Assembly (NCBI RefSeq): GCF_000364605.1
Contig: NZ_KB822576.1
Coordinates: 248,001-312,000, forward strand
Direction of reading: 5' to 3'
DNA: 64,000 bases
Origin: Nocardioides sp. Iso805N
Lineage (GTDB): Bacteria > Actinomycetota > Actinomycetes > Propionibacteriales > Nocardioidaceae
A program made the position numbers and the translations under genes. The notes below the pieces were generated by a model that saw nothing but the letters and a program-made list of their open reading frames with translations, had not been told where the DNA came from and did not search any database. Positions 1 through 8,204 of this stretch are shown in pieces; the stretch's first letter is position 1, and each line of letters starts with the position of its first letter.

Positions 1-1
1 G

Positions 2-484
2 CTCTGCTTCGTCACCTCGGATGCCCAGCTGCTGCACTTCGGTGCCGACCAGGTCCGGCCGCAGGGCCGCTCCGGCGGCGGCATCTCCGGCGTGCGGGTG
101 GCCCACGGATCGCGGGTGGTCTTCTTCGGTGCCTTCGATCCCAACGGCCCCGAAGGCGCCACCGTCGTCACCGTGGCGGGCACCTCGACCGCATTGCCCG
201 GCACCGAGACCGGCTCGGTCAAGGTGACACCCTTCAGCGAGTATCCGGGCAAGGGCCGCGCCACCGGCGGAGTGCGTTGCCAGCGCTACCTCAAGGGCGA
301 GGACGGCCTGGTCTTCGCCTGGGTGGGCCCCGCCCCCGCGCGCGCCGCGGCGAGCAGCGGCGCCCCGATCGAGCTCCCGGCGGCCGACGGTCGACGCGAC
401 GGTTCGGGTGTGCCGCTGGCGCAGCCGATCGACGCCTGCAGCGGCCCCGTAGGCTCGCCGCAGTCGGCCGCGCACGCGGACTGA
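2..484 (+). CDS. parC: DNA topoisomerase IV subunit A, C-terminal part (partial)
   Basis: The reading frame is open from the window edge and ends at the TGA at 482-484, so only about 160 C-terminal residues are present. They show the strand-turn pattern of the GyrA/ParC C-terminal beta-propeller: FVTSDAQLLHF, then VRPQGRSGGGISGVRV, which resembles a degenerate GyrA box, then a second blade-like stretch near FSEYPGKGRATGGVRCQRYL. The enzyme unlinks daughter chromosomes by double-strand passage, and this domain wraps or contacts DNA. The partner ParE lies at 8205-10220 on the other strand, which favours topoisomerase IV over gyrase. The catalytic tyrosine domain is outside the window. Confidence 0.8.
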   Translation, partial: LCFVTSDAQLLHFGADQVRPQGRSGGGISGVRVAHGSRVVFFGAFDPNGPEGATVVTVAGTSTALPGTETGSVKVTPFSEYPGKGRATGGVRCQRYLKGEDGLVFAWVGPAPARAAASSGAPIELPAADGRRDGSGVPLAQPIDACSGPVGSPQSAAHAD

Positions 485-503
485 GTGTGGAAGGCTGACG
501 CGC

Positions 504-1205
504 GTGCGCATGCTCCGACGTACTGCCCTGCCCGTGGTGGTGACCGTGGTCGCTGCCCTGACCCTCGCTGGGTGCGGCGGCGGGAGCAGCACGGCCACGC
601 TCTCGCCTGACAAGGAGATGGCGCTGGCCAAGACCGCCTTCGACCAGACCTCGGGGGTGCACGTGCAGCTCGCCGGCAAGGACCTGCCCAGCGGCAACGT
701 CCTGGTCGGCGCAGACGGCACCCTGACCCGCGCGCCGGCCTTCGATGGCACGATCGCGGTCAAGATTCTCGGTGCCACCGCCCAGGTGCCGGTGGTCTCG
801 GTCGACGACAAGGTCTACGCCAAGCTGCCGTTGACCGTGACCTGGCAGACGATCGACCCGGCCCAGTACGGCGTGCCCGACCCTGCGACCCTGATCGCGC
901 CCGACACCGGCATCTCCCACCTTCTCACCGCGACCACCGGCCTGAAGTCAGCCGGCACCGTGCGCGGCGGCAAGGACAACAAGGAGATCCTGACCACCTA
1001 CACCGGCACCCTGCCCGGGTCCGCGGTCGCCGCCATCATTTCCGGCGCGTCGGGCACCTTCGGCGTCTCCTACACGATCGGTGACAAGCACCAGCTGCAG
1101 CAGGCCGTGATCACCGGCCGGTTCTACGGCGCCGACGAGCAGAAGTCGACCTACACCGTCACGCTCGACGACTACGGCGTGACCAAGACGATCACCAAGC
1201 CGTGA
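504..1205 (+). CDS. lprG: LprG-type (LppX/LprAFG family) lipoprotein
   Basis: A 233-residue protein with an export signal and lipobox (LTLAGC, Cys at about residue 24), so it should be anchored to the outer face of the membrane. The mature part has the alternating hydrophobic pattern of the LppX/LprAFG fold, which binds acylated lipids in a cavity. Its TGA overlaps the GTG of the next gene (GTGA, 1202-1205), an MFS transporter. This matches the mycobacterial lprG-P55 (Rv1411c-Rv1410c) operon, where the pair moves triacylglycerides or lipoglycans across the envelope. The pairing is seen; the lipid substrate here is inferred. Confidence 0.8.
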   Translation: MRMLRRTALPVVVTVVAALTLAGCGGGSSTATLSPDKEMALAKTAFDQTSGVHVQLAGKDLPSGNVLVGADGTLTRAPAFDGTIAVKILGATAQVPVVSVDDKVYAKLPLTVTWQTIDPAQYGVPDPATLIAPDTGISHLLTATTGLKSAGTVRGGKDNKEILTTYTGTLPGSAVAAIISGASGTFGVSYTIGDKHQLQQAVITGRFYGADEQKSTYTVTLDDYGVTKTITKP

Positions 1206-3097
1206 GGCCGGGCGTGGGCTCGCCGTCGACCGGAGTACCTACCGGTGCCGGAGCCACGCCCCAACAGCGCCGGCTGCTCGCGCTGGCGGCGATAGCGGTC
1301 GCGTTCGCCGCAGCCGACACGTACGTCGTGGTGCTCGCGCTGCCCGAGATGATGGCCGGCGTCGGCCTGTCGGTGGAGCAGCTGCAGGAGGCGGCCCCGA
1401 TCGTGTCGGCCTTCCTGCTCGGGTACGTCGCCATGCTTCCCCTGATCGGTTCCGTCGCCGACCAGCGGGGCCGTCGCCCGGTGCTGGTCGCGGGCTTGGT
1501 CGTCTTCGCCTTCGGCTCGCTGCTGACCGCCTTGGCCTACGGCCTCGGGCCGATGATCGTCGGGCGCTTCCTGCAGGGCCTCGGCGGCGGCGCGCTGGTG
1601 CCCGCGACGCTGGCCCTGGTCGCCGACCTCTATCCGGCCGAACGCCGGGGCGTGCCGCTCGGCATCGTCTCCGCCATCCAGGAGGCAGGCTCGCTGCTGG
1701 GCCCGCTGGCCGGTGCCGTGGTGCTGGCCGTCTCGGACTGGCGGGCCATCTTCGTGGTCAACCTGCTGGTCGGTGTCGTGCTCGCCGTGGCGGTGGGAGC
1801 GCACGCCAACGCTGCCCCGGACACCGAGGACGCCGATCCCATCCCGCCCGCGGAGCTTGTCGAGGCCGTCCCGCCCGCCGAGCTTGTCGAGGCGCCTCGA
1901 CAAGCTCCGCGGACGTCGGCTCGGCGGATGTGGCCCGACCCGGTCGGGCTGCTACTCCTGCTCGTGGTGGCTGCTGCCGGCGGGCTCGTCTTCATCGAGC
2001 CGACCGCGATGATGCGCGACCTCACCTGGGGCCAGCTCTACATCCCGGTCACCGGCGACAGCCGCTGGGCGACCCCGCTCGGTCTGGTCTGCATCGGCGC
2101 GGCGGTGCTGTTCGCACTGCGCTGCACCCTCGCTCGCCGGCCCGCCTGGCCGCTGGTCGACGTGCGCGGCTGGGCAGCCAGCCTCGGCGAGGTCGACCTG
2201 CCCGGCGCGCTGCTCCTGGCGCTCGCGCTGGCGGGCGTCATCCTCACCTTCGCCACCGCCGACCCCGCCGTGCAGGCGGTCGCTCCGCGAGGCTGGTGGT
2301 ACCTGCTGGGAGCCGTCCTCGCCCTGGCCGCGTTCGTGGTCCGGCAGCGCACCGCCGAGGCCCCGCTGCTCCCCCGCGCCGCGCTGCGCGCCCGGCCCGC
2401 CTGGGGTGCCGTGCTGGTCAGCCTGCTCGTCGGTGCGGCGCTGGTGGCGGCTCTCGTCGACGTACCGCTCTTCGCCCGCACCACGGTCTATCCCGACAGT
2501 CAGCTGAAGGCGGCGCTGGTGCTGGTGCGCTTCCTGGTGGCGCTGCCGATCGGGGCGATCGTCGGCGGCTGGCTCATCCGCCGACTACCCGCGGAGTGGA
2601 TCGCAGCCGCCGGACTGGTGCTGGCCGCTGCAGGGCTGGCTTGGATGGCGCGCTGGGACGTGGACGCCCTGCGGCACGTCATGGCGACGGCGCCGCTGCT
2701 GCTCTGCGGGCTGGGCTTCGGACTGGTGCTGGCACCGGTCAACGCGACCGTCCTCGCCACCACCTACGCCACGATCCACGGCCTGGCCAGCTCGCTGGTC
2801 GTGGTGGCCCGGATGGTCGGCATGCTGATCGGCATCTCCACGCTCACCACGCTCGGGCTGCGGCACTACTACGCGGCCCAGGACGACCTGCCGCCCATGA
2901 GCACGGTCTGCGGCACGCACGGCTTGTGCGACACGTACAAGACGATGCTGCAACAGGCCGGGGTCGCCCAGGAGCACACCGTCTTCGGCTGGGCGGCCGT
3001 GCTGGCGCTGGCCGGCGCCGTACTCGCCCTGGTGCTGCTGCGTGGCGCGGCGACTCGTGGGGTGGACACCCGTGAGGCGCTGAGCGGCCTCGGCTAA
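1202..3097 (+). CDS. MFS transporter, P55/Rv1410c-like
   Basis: A 631-residue multi-pass protein that starts with GTG overlapping the lprG stop. MFS motif A (GSVADQRGRRP) lies at residues 83-93, between the second and third membrane segments. The hydrophobic profile suggests about 14 segments, as in the DHA2/P55 group. The mycobacterial homologue works with LprG in lipid export and drug tolerance. Residues about 216-237, in the cytoplasmic loop after segment 6, are encoded by a palindromic repeat (1848-1912) that gives a duplicated PPAELVEA. This looks like an in-frame insertion tolerated by a flexible linker. Extracytoplasmic loops near residues 550-580 contain two cysteines. Confidence 0.82.
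   Translation: MRPGVGSPSTGVPTGAGATPQQRRLLALAAIAVAFAAADTYVVVLALPEMMAGVGLSVEQLQEAAPIVSAFLLGYVAMLPLIGSVADQRGRRPVLVAGLVVFAFGSLLTALAYGLGPMIVGRFLQGLGGGALVPATLALVADLYPAERRGVPLGIVSAIQEAGSLLGPLAGAVVLAVSDWRAIFVVNLLVGVVLAVAVGAHANAAPDTEDADPIPPAELVEAVPPAELVEAPRQAPRTSARRMWPDPVGLLLLLVVAAAGGLVFIEPTAMMRDLTWGQLYIPVTGDSRWATPLGLVCIGAAVLFALRCTLARRPAWPLVDVRGWAASLGEVDLPGALLLALALAGVILTFATADPAVQAVAPRGWWYLLGAVLALAAFVVRQRTAEAPLLPRAALRARPAWGAVLVSLLVGAALVAALVDVPLFARTTVYPDSQLKAALVLVRFLVALPIGAIVGGWLIRRLPAEWIAAAGLVLAAAGLAWMARWDVDALRHVMATAPLLLCGLGFGLVLAPVNATVLATTYATIHGLASSLVVVARMVGMLIGISTLTTLGLRHYYAAQDDLPPMSTVCGTHGLCDTYKTMLQQAGVAQEHTVFGWAAVLALAGAVLALVLLRGAATRGVDTREALSGLG
1848..1912. repeat. Palindromic repeat inside the MFS gene
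   Basis: A 19-base arm at 1848-1866 (ccgcggagcttgtcgaggc) is perfectly inverted at 1894-1912. Between them is a third copy of the core gagcttgtcgaggc (1880-1893), which forms a 28-base perfect palindrome at 1880-1907 with the right arm. The whole stretch is read in frame. It looks like a REP-type palindromic unit with one extra half-copy. Confidence 0.7.
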
Positions 3098-3100
3098 CCT
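3095..3100 (+). promoter_or_regulatory. -10 box of the carbonic anhydrase gene (leaderless start)
   Basis: TAACCT ends 7 bases before the ATG at 3108. There is no Shine-Dalgarno sequence in the gap, so transcription would begin at or next to the start codon. Confidence 0.55.
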
Positions 3101-3107
3101 GCGGGTC

Positions 3108-3611
3108 ATGGCTGACTCCACTGACTTCGCCGATCTCCTCGCCGCCAACGCCGAGTTCGCCGCCGACTTCCAGTACGGCGGCTTCGACGGCATCGCCCGC
3201 GCGGGCGTCGCGCTCGTGACGTGCATGGACTCCCGGATCGACCCGCTCCGCATGATCGGCCTCAAGCCCGGCGACGCGAAGATCTTCCGCAACCCGGGCG
3301 GCCGGGTCACGCCGCAGGCGATGGAGGCACTGGTCCTCGGCGTCCACCTGCTCAACGTCTCGCGCATCCTCATCGTCCCGCACACCCGCTGTGCGATGGC
3401 GTCGGGCACCGAGGCCGAGATCCAGGCCCGGATCGCCGCCTCGGCCGGCGTGGACGCCTCGTGGCAGCCGATCGGCGTCATCACCGACCAGGCCCGCGCG
3501 CTCGCCGAGGACGTGCACAAGGTCAAGGCACACCCGCTCATCCCCGACAGCGTCAAGATCGGCGGATTCATCTACGACGTGGACAGCGGGCTGCTCAAGC
3601 AGGAGGCCTGA
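3108..3611 (+). CDS. Beta-class carbonic anhydrase
   Basis: A 167-residue protein with the beta-carbonic anhydrase zinc site: Cys39, Asp41 and Arg43 in CMDSRID, and His92 and Cys95 in PHTRCAM. It interconverts CO2 and bicarbonate in the cytoplasm. The protein is on the short side for the family and resembles the compact mycobacterial beta enzymes (Rv1284 group). It starts directly behind a TAACCT box, so the mRNA is probably leaderless. The thioesterase gene follows two bases after its stop, with an aggagg ribosome site placed inside this gene's last codons. Confidence 0.88.
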   Translation: MADSTDFADLLAANAEFAADFQYGGFDGIARAGVALVTCMDSRIDPLRMIGLKPGDAKIFRNPGGRVTPQAMEALVLGVHLLNVSRILIVPHTRCAMASGTEAEIQARIAASAGVDASWQPIGVITDQARALAEDVHKVKAHPLIPDSVKIGGFIYDVDSGLLKQEA

Positions 3612-3612
3612 G

Positions 3613-4065
3613 ATGGCGCTCTCCCTCCAGGAGACGCTGTACCCGGAGCTGAACTGCTTCGGCTGCGGGCAGGCCAACGCCAAAGGATTGCGGCTGCGCA
3701 GCTTCGCCGAGGGAGAGCGGTACGTCGCGGAGTTCCTGCCCTGGCCCGAGCACGACAACGGCACCGGGTTCCTCAACGGCGGGATCATCGGCACCCTGCT
3801 CGACTGCCACAGCGCGGCGGCGGTCGTCGACACCGCCTACCAGCACGGATGGCGCCCGCTCGGCGACGCGCTGCTGCCCTACTTGACGGCCGGCCTCGAC
3901 GTCCGCTACCGCCGCCCCGCACCGCTGCACGAGCCGGTCACGCTCGGGGCCGAGGTGACGGCGGTCGCGGAGGGTGAGATCACCGCGCACGTCTGGCTGG
4001 AGCACGACGGCAAGGTCCGTGCCGAGGCCGACGCACTGTGGAAGCGCTGGCGCCCGCGGCCGTGA
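3613..4065 (+). CDS. PaaI-type hotdog thioesterase
   Basis: A 150-residue protein. The ATG at 3613 follows a clear aggagg (3601-3606) located in the end of the carbonic anhydrase gene. The sequence has the hotdog-fold pattern: NGGIIGTLLDCHSAAAV in the central helix region, then paired beta strands (LDVRYRRPAPLHEPVTLGAEV). An N-terminal CFGCGQAN motif recurs in a subset of PaaI-like proteins. It probably hydrolyses a small acyl-CoA. The substrate cannot be read from sequence. Confidence 0.75.
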   Translation: MALSLQETLYPELNCFGCGQANAKGLRLRSFAEGERYVAEFLPWPEHDNGTGFLNGGIIGTLLDCHSAAAVVDTAYQHGWRPLGDALLPYLTAGLDVRYRRPAPLHEPVTLGAEVTAVAEGEITAHVWLEHDGKVRAEADALWKRWRPRP

Positions 4066-4080
4066 TGGCGTCGTGACGCC

Positions 4081-4884
4081 TCAGTCGACCAGGTCCTCGC
4101 CTGCGTAGACGTTGAGGTGTCCGCCGCGCACCATGCCGGCCAGCAGCAGCCCGTGCTCCCGAGCCAGGTCGACCGCGAGCGAGGATGGCGCGGAGACCGC
4201 GACGATGCCGGCGACGCTGGCGGCGACGGCCTTCTGCACGATCTCGAACGAGACCCGGCCACTGACCACCAGCAGCTCGCCGGTGGCCGGCAGCAGACCG
4301 TCGAGCAGCGCCCGTCCGATGACCTTGTCGACGGCGTTGTGCCGGCCGACGTCCTCGAAGGCGTGCCGCAGCGTTCCGTCGGCCGCGGCCAACGCAGCGG
4401 CGTGCACTCCCCCCGTCTTGTCGAACGCCCGCTGCCGGGTCCGCAAGGCGTCGGGCAGTGCCACCAGCACCTGGCCGTCGACGCGCCACCCCTCCTCGTG
4501 CGGTACGGCGCGGCGCAGCGGGGCGAGATCGAGCACGTCGGCACTGCACACCCCGCACGCCGCCGAGGTGACGAACGCCCGCGGACGCGGCGGCCGCACA
4601 CCGGCCGCGAGGGTGATGTGGACCCGGTCGGTGTCGTCCTCGCGGCAGGAGCGCAGCTGCACGATGTCGGTCGGGCGCTCGACGCCGGACTCGACGGTGA
4701 GCCAGCCTGCAGCTAGCTCGAGATCGTGGCCAGGCGTCCGCATCAGCGTCGCGATCGCCTCGCCGGGTTGTCCTGAGCCCGTCGAGGAGTCGAGGCCCAG
4801 GACGAGCGGGGACTCGACCGCGAGATCGTCGGGGGCGCGCACGCCGCGGCGTACGATCGCGCGCCTGGTCGTCATCACTGCCAC
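4081..4884 (-). CDS. fdhD: Formate dehydrogenase accessory sulfurtransferase FdhD
   Basis: About 267 residues. It carries the family CxxC loop (AACGVC, Cys110 and Cys113), which in FdhD takes sulfur from a cysteine desulfurase and passes it to the molybdenum cofactor of formate dehydrogenases. Typical blocks include MRTPGHDLELAAGWL, DVGRHNAVDKVIG and SGRVSFEIVQKA. It is divergent from a YdeP-type molybdoenzyme at 4996, its likely client. I chose the GTG at 4884 because TACGCT (4891-4896) ends six bases upstream; an ATG three codons later (4875) is the alternative. Residues about 29-41 appear to be extra compared with the family and coincide with a repeat-like stretch (4771-4800). Confidence 0.85.
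   Translation of the reverse strand: MAVMTTRRAIVRRGVRAPDDLAVESPLVLGLDSSTGSGQPGEAIATLMRTPGHDLELAAGWLTVESGVERPTDIVQLRSCREDDTDRVHITLAAGVRPPRPRAFVTSAACGVCSADVLDLAPLRRAVPHEEGWRVDGQVLVALPDALRTRQRAFDKTGGVHAAALAAADGTLRHAFEDVGRHNAVDKVIGRALLDGLLPATGELLVVSGRVSFEIVQKAVAASVAGIVAVSAPSSLAVDLAREHGLLLAGMVRGGHLNVYAGEDLVD
4771..4800. repeat. Repeat-like insertion within fdhD
   Basis: The stretch contains gagcccgtcgaggagtcgag, which shares GAGCnnGTCGAGG with the palindromic unit at 1880-1893 in the MFS gene. It encodes the Ser/Gly-rich residues that interrupt the FdhD N-terminal region. Confidence 0.4.
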
Positions 4885-4890
4885 GGTGCC

Positions 4891-4896
4891 AGCGTA
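4891..4896 (-). promoter_or_regulatory. -10 box of fdhD
   Basis: TACGCT on the minus strand ends six bases before the GTG at 4884. There is no ribosome site, so the transcript is probably leaderless. Confidence 0.45.
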
Positions 4897-4995
4897 GGCG
4901 ACCCACGATGCCGCCGGCCTCCTGCACGCGAAACGAGTGGAGGCCGTTGCGGACGTTGGTGGCTGGGCCACCGGGAATGGGATACCGGCTTCGGT

Positions 4996-7254
4996 ATGAC
5001 GGATCAGCGCAGCGATTCCGATCCGGAGGTCGGGGAGCCCGAGCACGCGGCTGTGGGCCTGCCCGCGATCTACTGGTCGATGAAGTACGCGATGAACGAG
5101 ATGGGCCCCAAGCGCTCGCTCCAGACGCTGTCGAAGATGAACCACATCGACGGCTTCGACTGTCCCTCCTGCGCCTGGCCCGATCCGGACCGACGCAAGG
5201 CGGCGGAGTTCTGCGAGAACGGCGCCAAGGCGGTGGCCTGGGAAGCGACCCGCAAGCGGGTGGATGCGGCGTTCTTCGCAGAGCACTCGATCGCCGACCT
5301 GCTCTCCCACGACGATCACTGGCTCGAGCACCAGGGCAGGCTGACCGAGCCGATGCACCTGCCTGCGGGCGGCACGCACTACCAGCCGATCAGCTGGGAT
5401 GCCGCCTTCCGCCTCGTCGCCGACCGGATGCGTGGGATGGCCTCGCCGGACCGCGCGATCTTCTACACGTCGGGACGCGCCTCCAACGAGGCGGCTTTCC
5501 TCTATCAGCTGCTGGCCCGCCGACTCGGCACCAACAACCTGCCCGACTGCTCCAACATGTGCCACGAGTCCAGCGGCACCGCTCTGACCCAGACGCTCGG
5601 TGTCGGCAAGGGCACCGTGACCTACGACGACATCGCGTTCGAGTCGAAGCTGATCCTGATCGCCGGCCAGAATCCGGGGACCAACCACCCGCGGATGCTG
5701 ACCGCCCTGGAGGAGGCGAAGCAGCGCGGCGCGAGGATCGTCGCCATCAACCCGCTGCCCGAAGCGGGGCTGGTGAGGTTCCGCAACCCGCAGACGCCGC
5801 GCGGCATCTCGGGCGTCGGCACGAAGATCGCCGACGAGCACCTCTCGGTCCGCCTGGGTGGTGACCAGGCCCTCTTTGCCGGCCTCAACAAGGTGCTGGT
5901 CGAGCGTGGCGCGATCGACACGGACTTCATCGAGCGCTACACCGACGGGATCGCCGTCGCCGCCGAGGCCTGGGCTGCACTGGACTGGGCCCGGATCGAG
6001 TCGATCAGTGGCATCACCCGTGCACAGATCGAGGCGCTCGCCGACGACGTGATCGCCAACGATCGGGTGATCGTCTGCTGGGCGATGGGCCTGACCCAGC
6101 ACAAGAACTCCGTGCCCACGATCCGTGAGATCGCCAGCTTCCTGCTGCTGCGCGGCAACATCGGTCGACCCGGCGCAGGAGCGGCGCCGATCCGTGGCCA
6201 CAGCAACGTCCAGGGCGACCGCACCATGGGCATCTGGGAGAAGATGCCCGACGCCTTCCTGGACGCGCTCCGCGACGAGTTCGGCTTCGAGCCGCCGCGC
6301 GAGCACGGACACGACGCGGTGGCCTCGGTGCGGGCGATGCGCGACGGTGAGGCCGACGTGTTCGTCGCCCTCGGCGGCAACTTCCCGGTGGCCATCTCCG
6401 ACACCGAGGTGGCCACCGAGGCGATGACCCGGGTCGGGCTGACGGTCGGCATCCAGACCAAGCTCAACCGCTCGCACCTGCACACCGGCCGCGAGGCGCT
6501 GATCCTGCCGTGCCTGGGCCGCACGGAGCGCGACGTCACCTCGGCCGGCGCCCAGTTCGTCACTGTCGAGGACTCGATGAGCATGGTGCACTCCTCCCGC
6601 GGGCGGCTGCTGCCCGGCTCACCGCACCTACGCAGCGAGGTCCAGATCATCTGCGGCATCGCAGACGCGCTCTTCGGGTCCGACGATGCGCTCGACTGGC
6701 GCGCGATGGCCGAGGACTACGGGCTGATCCGGCGCCACATCGCGCACGTGGTGCCGGGCTTCCACGCCTTCGACGAGCGCGTGCTGCACCCTGGCGGCTT
6801 CCAGCTGCCCAACGGCGCCCGCGACTCGCTGAAGTTCGACACCGAGACCGGCAAGGGCCGGATCACCACCAGCCCGTTGGAGACGCTCGAGGTGCCGCCG
6901 GGGCACCTGCTGCTGCAGACGCTGCGCTCGCACGACCAGTTCAACACCACCATCTACGGGTACGATGACCGCTACCGCGGCATCAAGAAGGGCCGCAACG
7001 TCGTCTTCGTGAACCCCGCCGACATCACCGCGCTGGGGCTGAACGACGGGCAGCAGGTGGACCTGGTCTCGATCGCCGACGACGGTCGCGAGCGGCGGCT
7101 GCCCGGGCTGCGGGTCGTGTCCTACTCGACCACCGCGGGGTGCGCCGCGACGTACTATCCCGAGGCCAATGTGCTGGTCCCGCTCGATTCGGTCGCGGCC
7201 GAGTCGAACACCCCGACCTCCAAGTCGATCGTGGTCCGGCTGGAGCCCGCGTGA
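4996..7254 (+). CDS. FdhF/YdeP-family molybdopterin oxidoreductase
   Basis: A 752-residue molybdopterin enzyme of the YdeP branch. The N-terminal cysteines Cys56, Cys59 (DCPSCAWPDP) and Cys73 (EFCENG) suit an iron-sulfur site. The cofactor-binding blocks follow: GRASNEAAF, DCSNMCHESSG, AGQNPGTNHPRM and RGNIGRPGAGAAPIRGHSNV. The C-terminal domain after about residue 620 is the dinucleotide-binding barrel. YdeP relatives are predicted formate dehydrogenase-like oxidoreductases whose physiological substrate is poorly defined. The divergent fdhD supports a need for a sulfurated Mo cofactor. No tat signal or electron-transfer subunit is nearby, so it is probably cytoplasmic. Confidence 0.85.
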   Translation: MTDQRSDSDPEVGEPEHAAVGLPAIYWSMKYAMNEMGPKRSLQTLSKMNHIDGFDCPSCAWPDPDRRKAAEFCENGAKAVAWEATRKRVDAAFFAEHSIADLLSHDDHWLEHQGRLTEPMHLPAGGTHYQPISWDAAFRLVADRMRGMASPDRAIFYTSGRASNEAAFLYQLLARRLGTNNLPDCSNMCHESSGTALTQTLGVGKGTVTYDDIAFESKLILIAGQNPGTNHPRMLTALEEAKQRGARIVAINPLPEAGLVRFRNPQTPRGISGVGTKIADEHLSVRLGGDQALFAGLNKVLVERGAIDTDFIERYTDGIAVAAEAWAALDWARIESISGITRAQIEALADDVIANDRVIVCWAMGLTQHKNSVPTIREIASFLLLRGNIGRPGAGAAPIRGHSNVQGDRTMGIWEKMPDAFLDALRDEFGFEPPREHGHDAVASVRAMRDGEADVFVALGGNFPVAISDTEVATEAMTRVGLTVGIQTKLNRSHLHTGREALILPCLGRTERDVTSAGAQFVTVEDSMSMVHSSRGRLLPGSPHLRSEVQIICGIADALFGSDDALDWRAMAEDYGLIRRHIAHVVPGFHAFDERVLHPGGFQLPNGARDSLKFDTETGKGRITTSPLETLEVPPGHLLLQTLRSHDQFNTTIYGYDDRYRGIKKGRNVVFVNPADITALGLNDGQQVDLVSIADDGRERRLPGLRVVSYSTTAGCAATYYPEANVLVPLDSVAAESNTPTSKSIVVRLEPA

Positions 7255-7332
7255 TGCCCTCGACGGACTGGGGTGGGGGCCAATTCTGGTGAATTTCGCG
7301 CGGTTGTCTGTTGCGCACCCGGCAGGCGGGCC

Positions 7333-7338
7333 TAGGTT
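7333..7338 (+). promoter_or_regulatory. -10 box of the DUF4242 gene
   Basis: TAGGTT ends six bases before the ATG at 7345, with no ribosome site between. Confidence 0.5.
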
Positions 7339-7344
7339 CCGGAC

Positions 7345-7593
7345 ATGCCGCTCTACATGGATGTCCACCACGTCGGCGAGGTCAGCCTCGATGACGTCGC
7401 AAAGGCGCACGCCGCCGATCTGGCGACCCAGGACGAGTACAACGTCAACTACATGAGCTACTGGGTGGACGAGGCGAACGGGACGATCTTCTGCCTCGTC
7501 AACGCCCCGGACGCCGACGCGGCCACCGAGGTGCACCGCAAGGCGCACGGCCTGGTCGCCGACGAGATCCACGAGGTCCGCGCCGGCAGCTGA
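7345..7593 (+). CDS. DUF4242 (SCO4226-like) small protein
   Basis: An 82-residue single-domain protein beginning MPLYMDVHHVG. It has a ferredoxin-like alternation of strands and helices and conserved VNYMSYWVDEANGTIFCLV and HRKAHGLVADEIHEV blocks. The Streptomyces relative SCO4226 was crystallised as a nickel-binding homodimer. The histidines here (His8, His9 and the HRKAHG pair) could serve the same purpose, but that is an inference. It is monocistronic behind its own leaderless-type promoter. Confidence 0.75.
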   Translation: MPLYMDVHHVGEVSLDDVAKAHAADLATQDEYNVNYMSYWVDEANGTIFCLVNAPDADAATEVHRKAHGLVADEIHEVRAGS

Positions 7594-7618
7594 TCGGAGA
7601 AGACCGACCGCCGCTCGC

Positions 7619-8020
7619 TCAGCCTTCCTCAAGCACCGCGCGCAGGCTCTGATCGACCAGCGCGCCGGTGAGCGCGCCCTGCTGGATGAAGGCGCGCAGC
7701 GCTGTCACGTCGGTGACCGGTGAGAGCAGCGCGAGCAGCTCGGCGGCTGCCTCGGTCACATCCTCCCCGACCCGTACGTCGGCCAGGAGCGGGCAGTCGA
7801 TCGCGCCGCCCTCCGGCTCCGGGCTCACGGCCGGCAGCCACCCGCCCACCTCGAAGACCAGCGCGGCCGTCGGCGCGGGCGAGTCGGCACGCACGTCGAC
7901 GTACCAGAACAGGTCACCGGTCTGCAGTCGCAGATGGCCCTTGCGCGGCTTGGCGCCGCCGGCCTTGAGGGCCTTGGTGATGGCCGCCCGCCGGGACTTC
8001 TGGTCAGCGGTCATCGTCAC
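7619..8020 (-). CDS. Hypothetical protein
   Basis: A 133-residue soluble acidic protein with no export signal. It starts at GTG 8020 or at the ATG two codons later. The N-terminus is basic (SRRAAITKALKAGGAKPRKGHLR) and is followed by the strand-like RLQTGDLFWYVDVRAD, loosely recalling DUF4304-type proteins. I do not recognise a function. Two GAAC-N4-GTTC palindromes lie 119-169 bases upstream of its start and may regulate it. Confidence 0.55.
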   Translation of the reverse strand: MTMTADQKSRRAAITKALKAGGAKPRKGHLRLQTGDLFWYVDVRADSPAPTAALVFEVGGWLPAVSPEPEGGAIDCPLLADVRVGEDVTEAAAELLALLSPVTDVTALRAFIQQGALTGALVDQSLRAVLEEG

Positions 8021-8138
8021 GTCCGTCTCGGGCTGGCATGGGCCAAGTCTCGCCCATCATGCTGATCGTGCGGACTGCGACCCCACCGTGTTCCGCGCAA
8101 GGGCAACTCGACGGAGCCGACGCAGATCGGACCCGAAC

Positions 8139-8189
8139 GAACGATCGTTCGGCACGCCGACGTAAGCCGCTCGCACCGAACGGTTGTTC
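8139..8189. promoter_or_regulatory. Pair of TetR-type operator-like palindromes
   Basis: GAACGATCGTTC at 8139-8150 and GAACGGTTGTTC at 8178-8189 share the form GAAC-N4-GTTC, with centres 39 bases apart. The first extends to a perfect 14-base palindrome (8138-8151). They lie between the stop of parE and the start of the 7619-8020 gene. No TetR gene is nearby. Confidence 0.4.
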
Positions 8190-8204
8190 AGTGGGTATGC
8201 CGCC

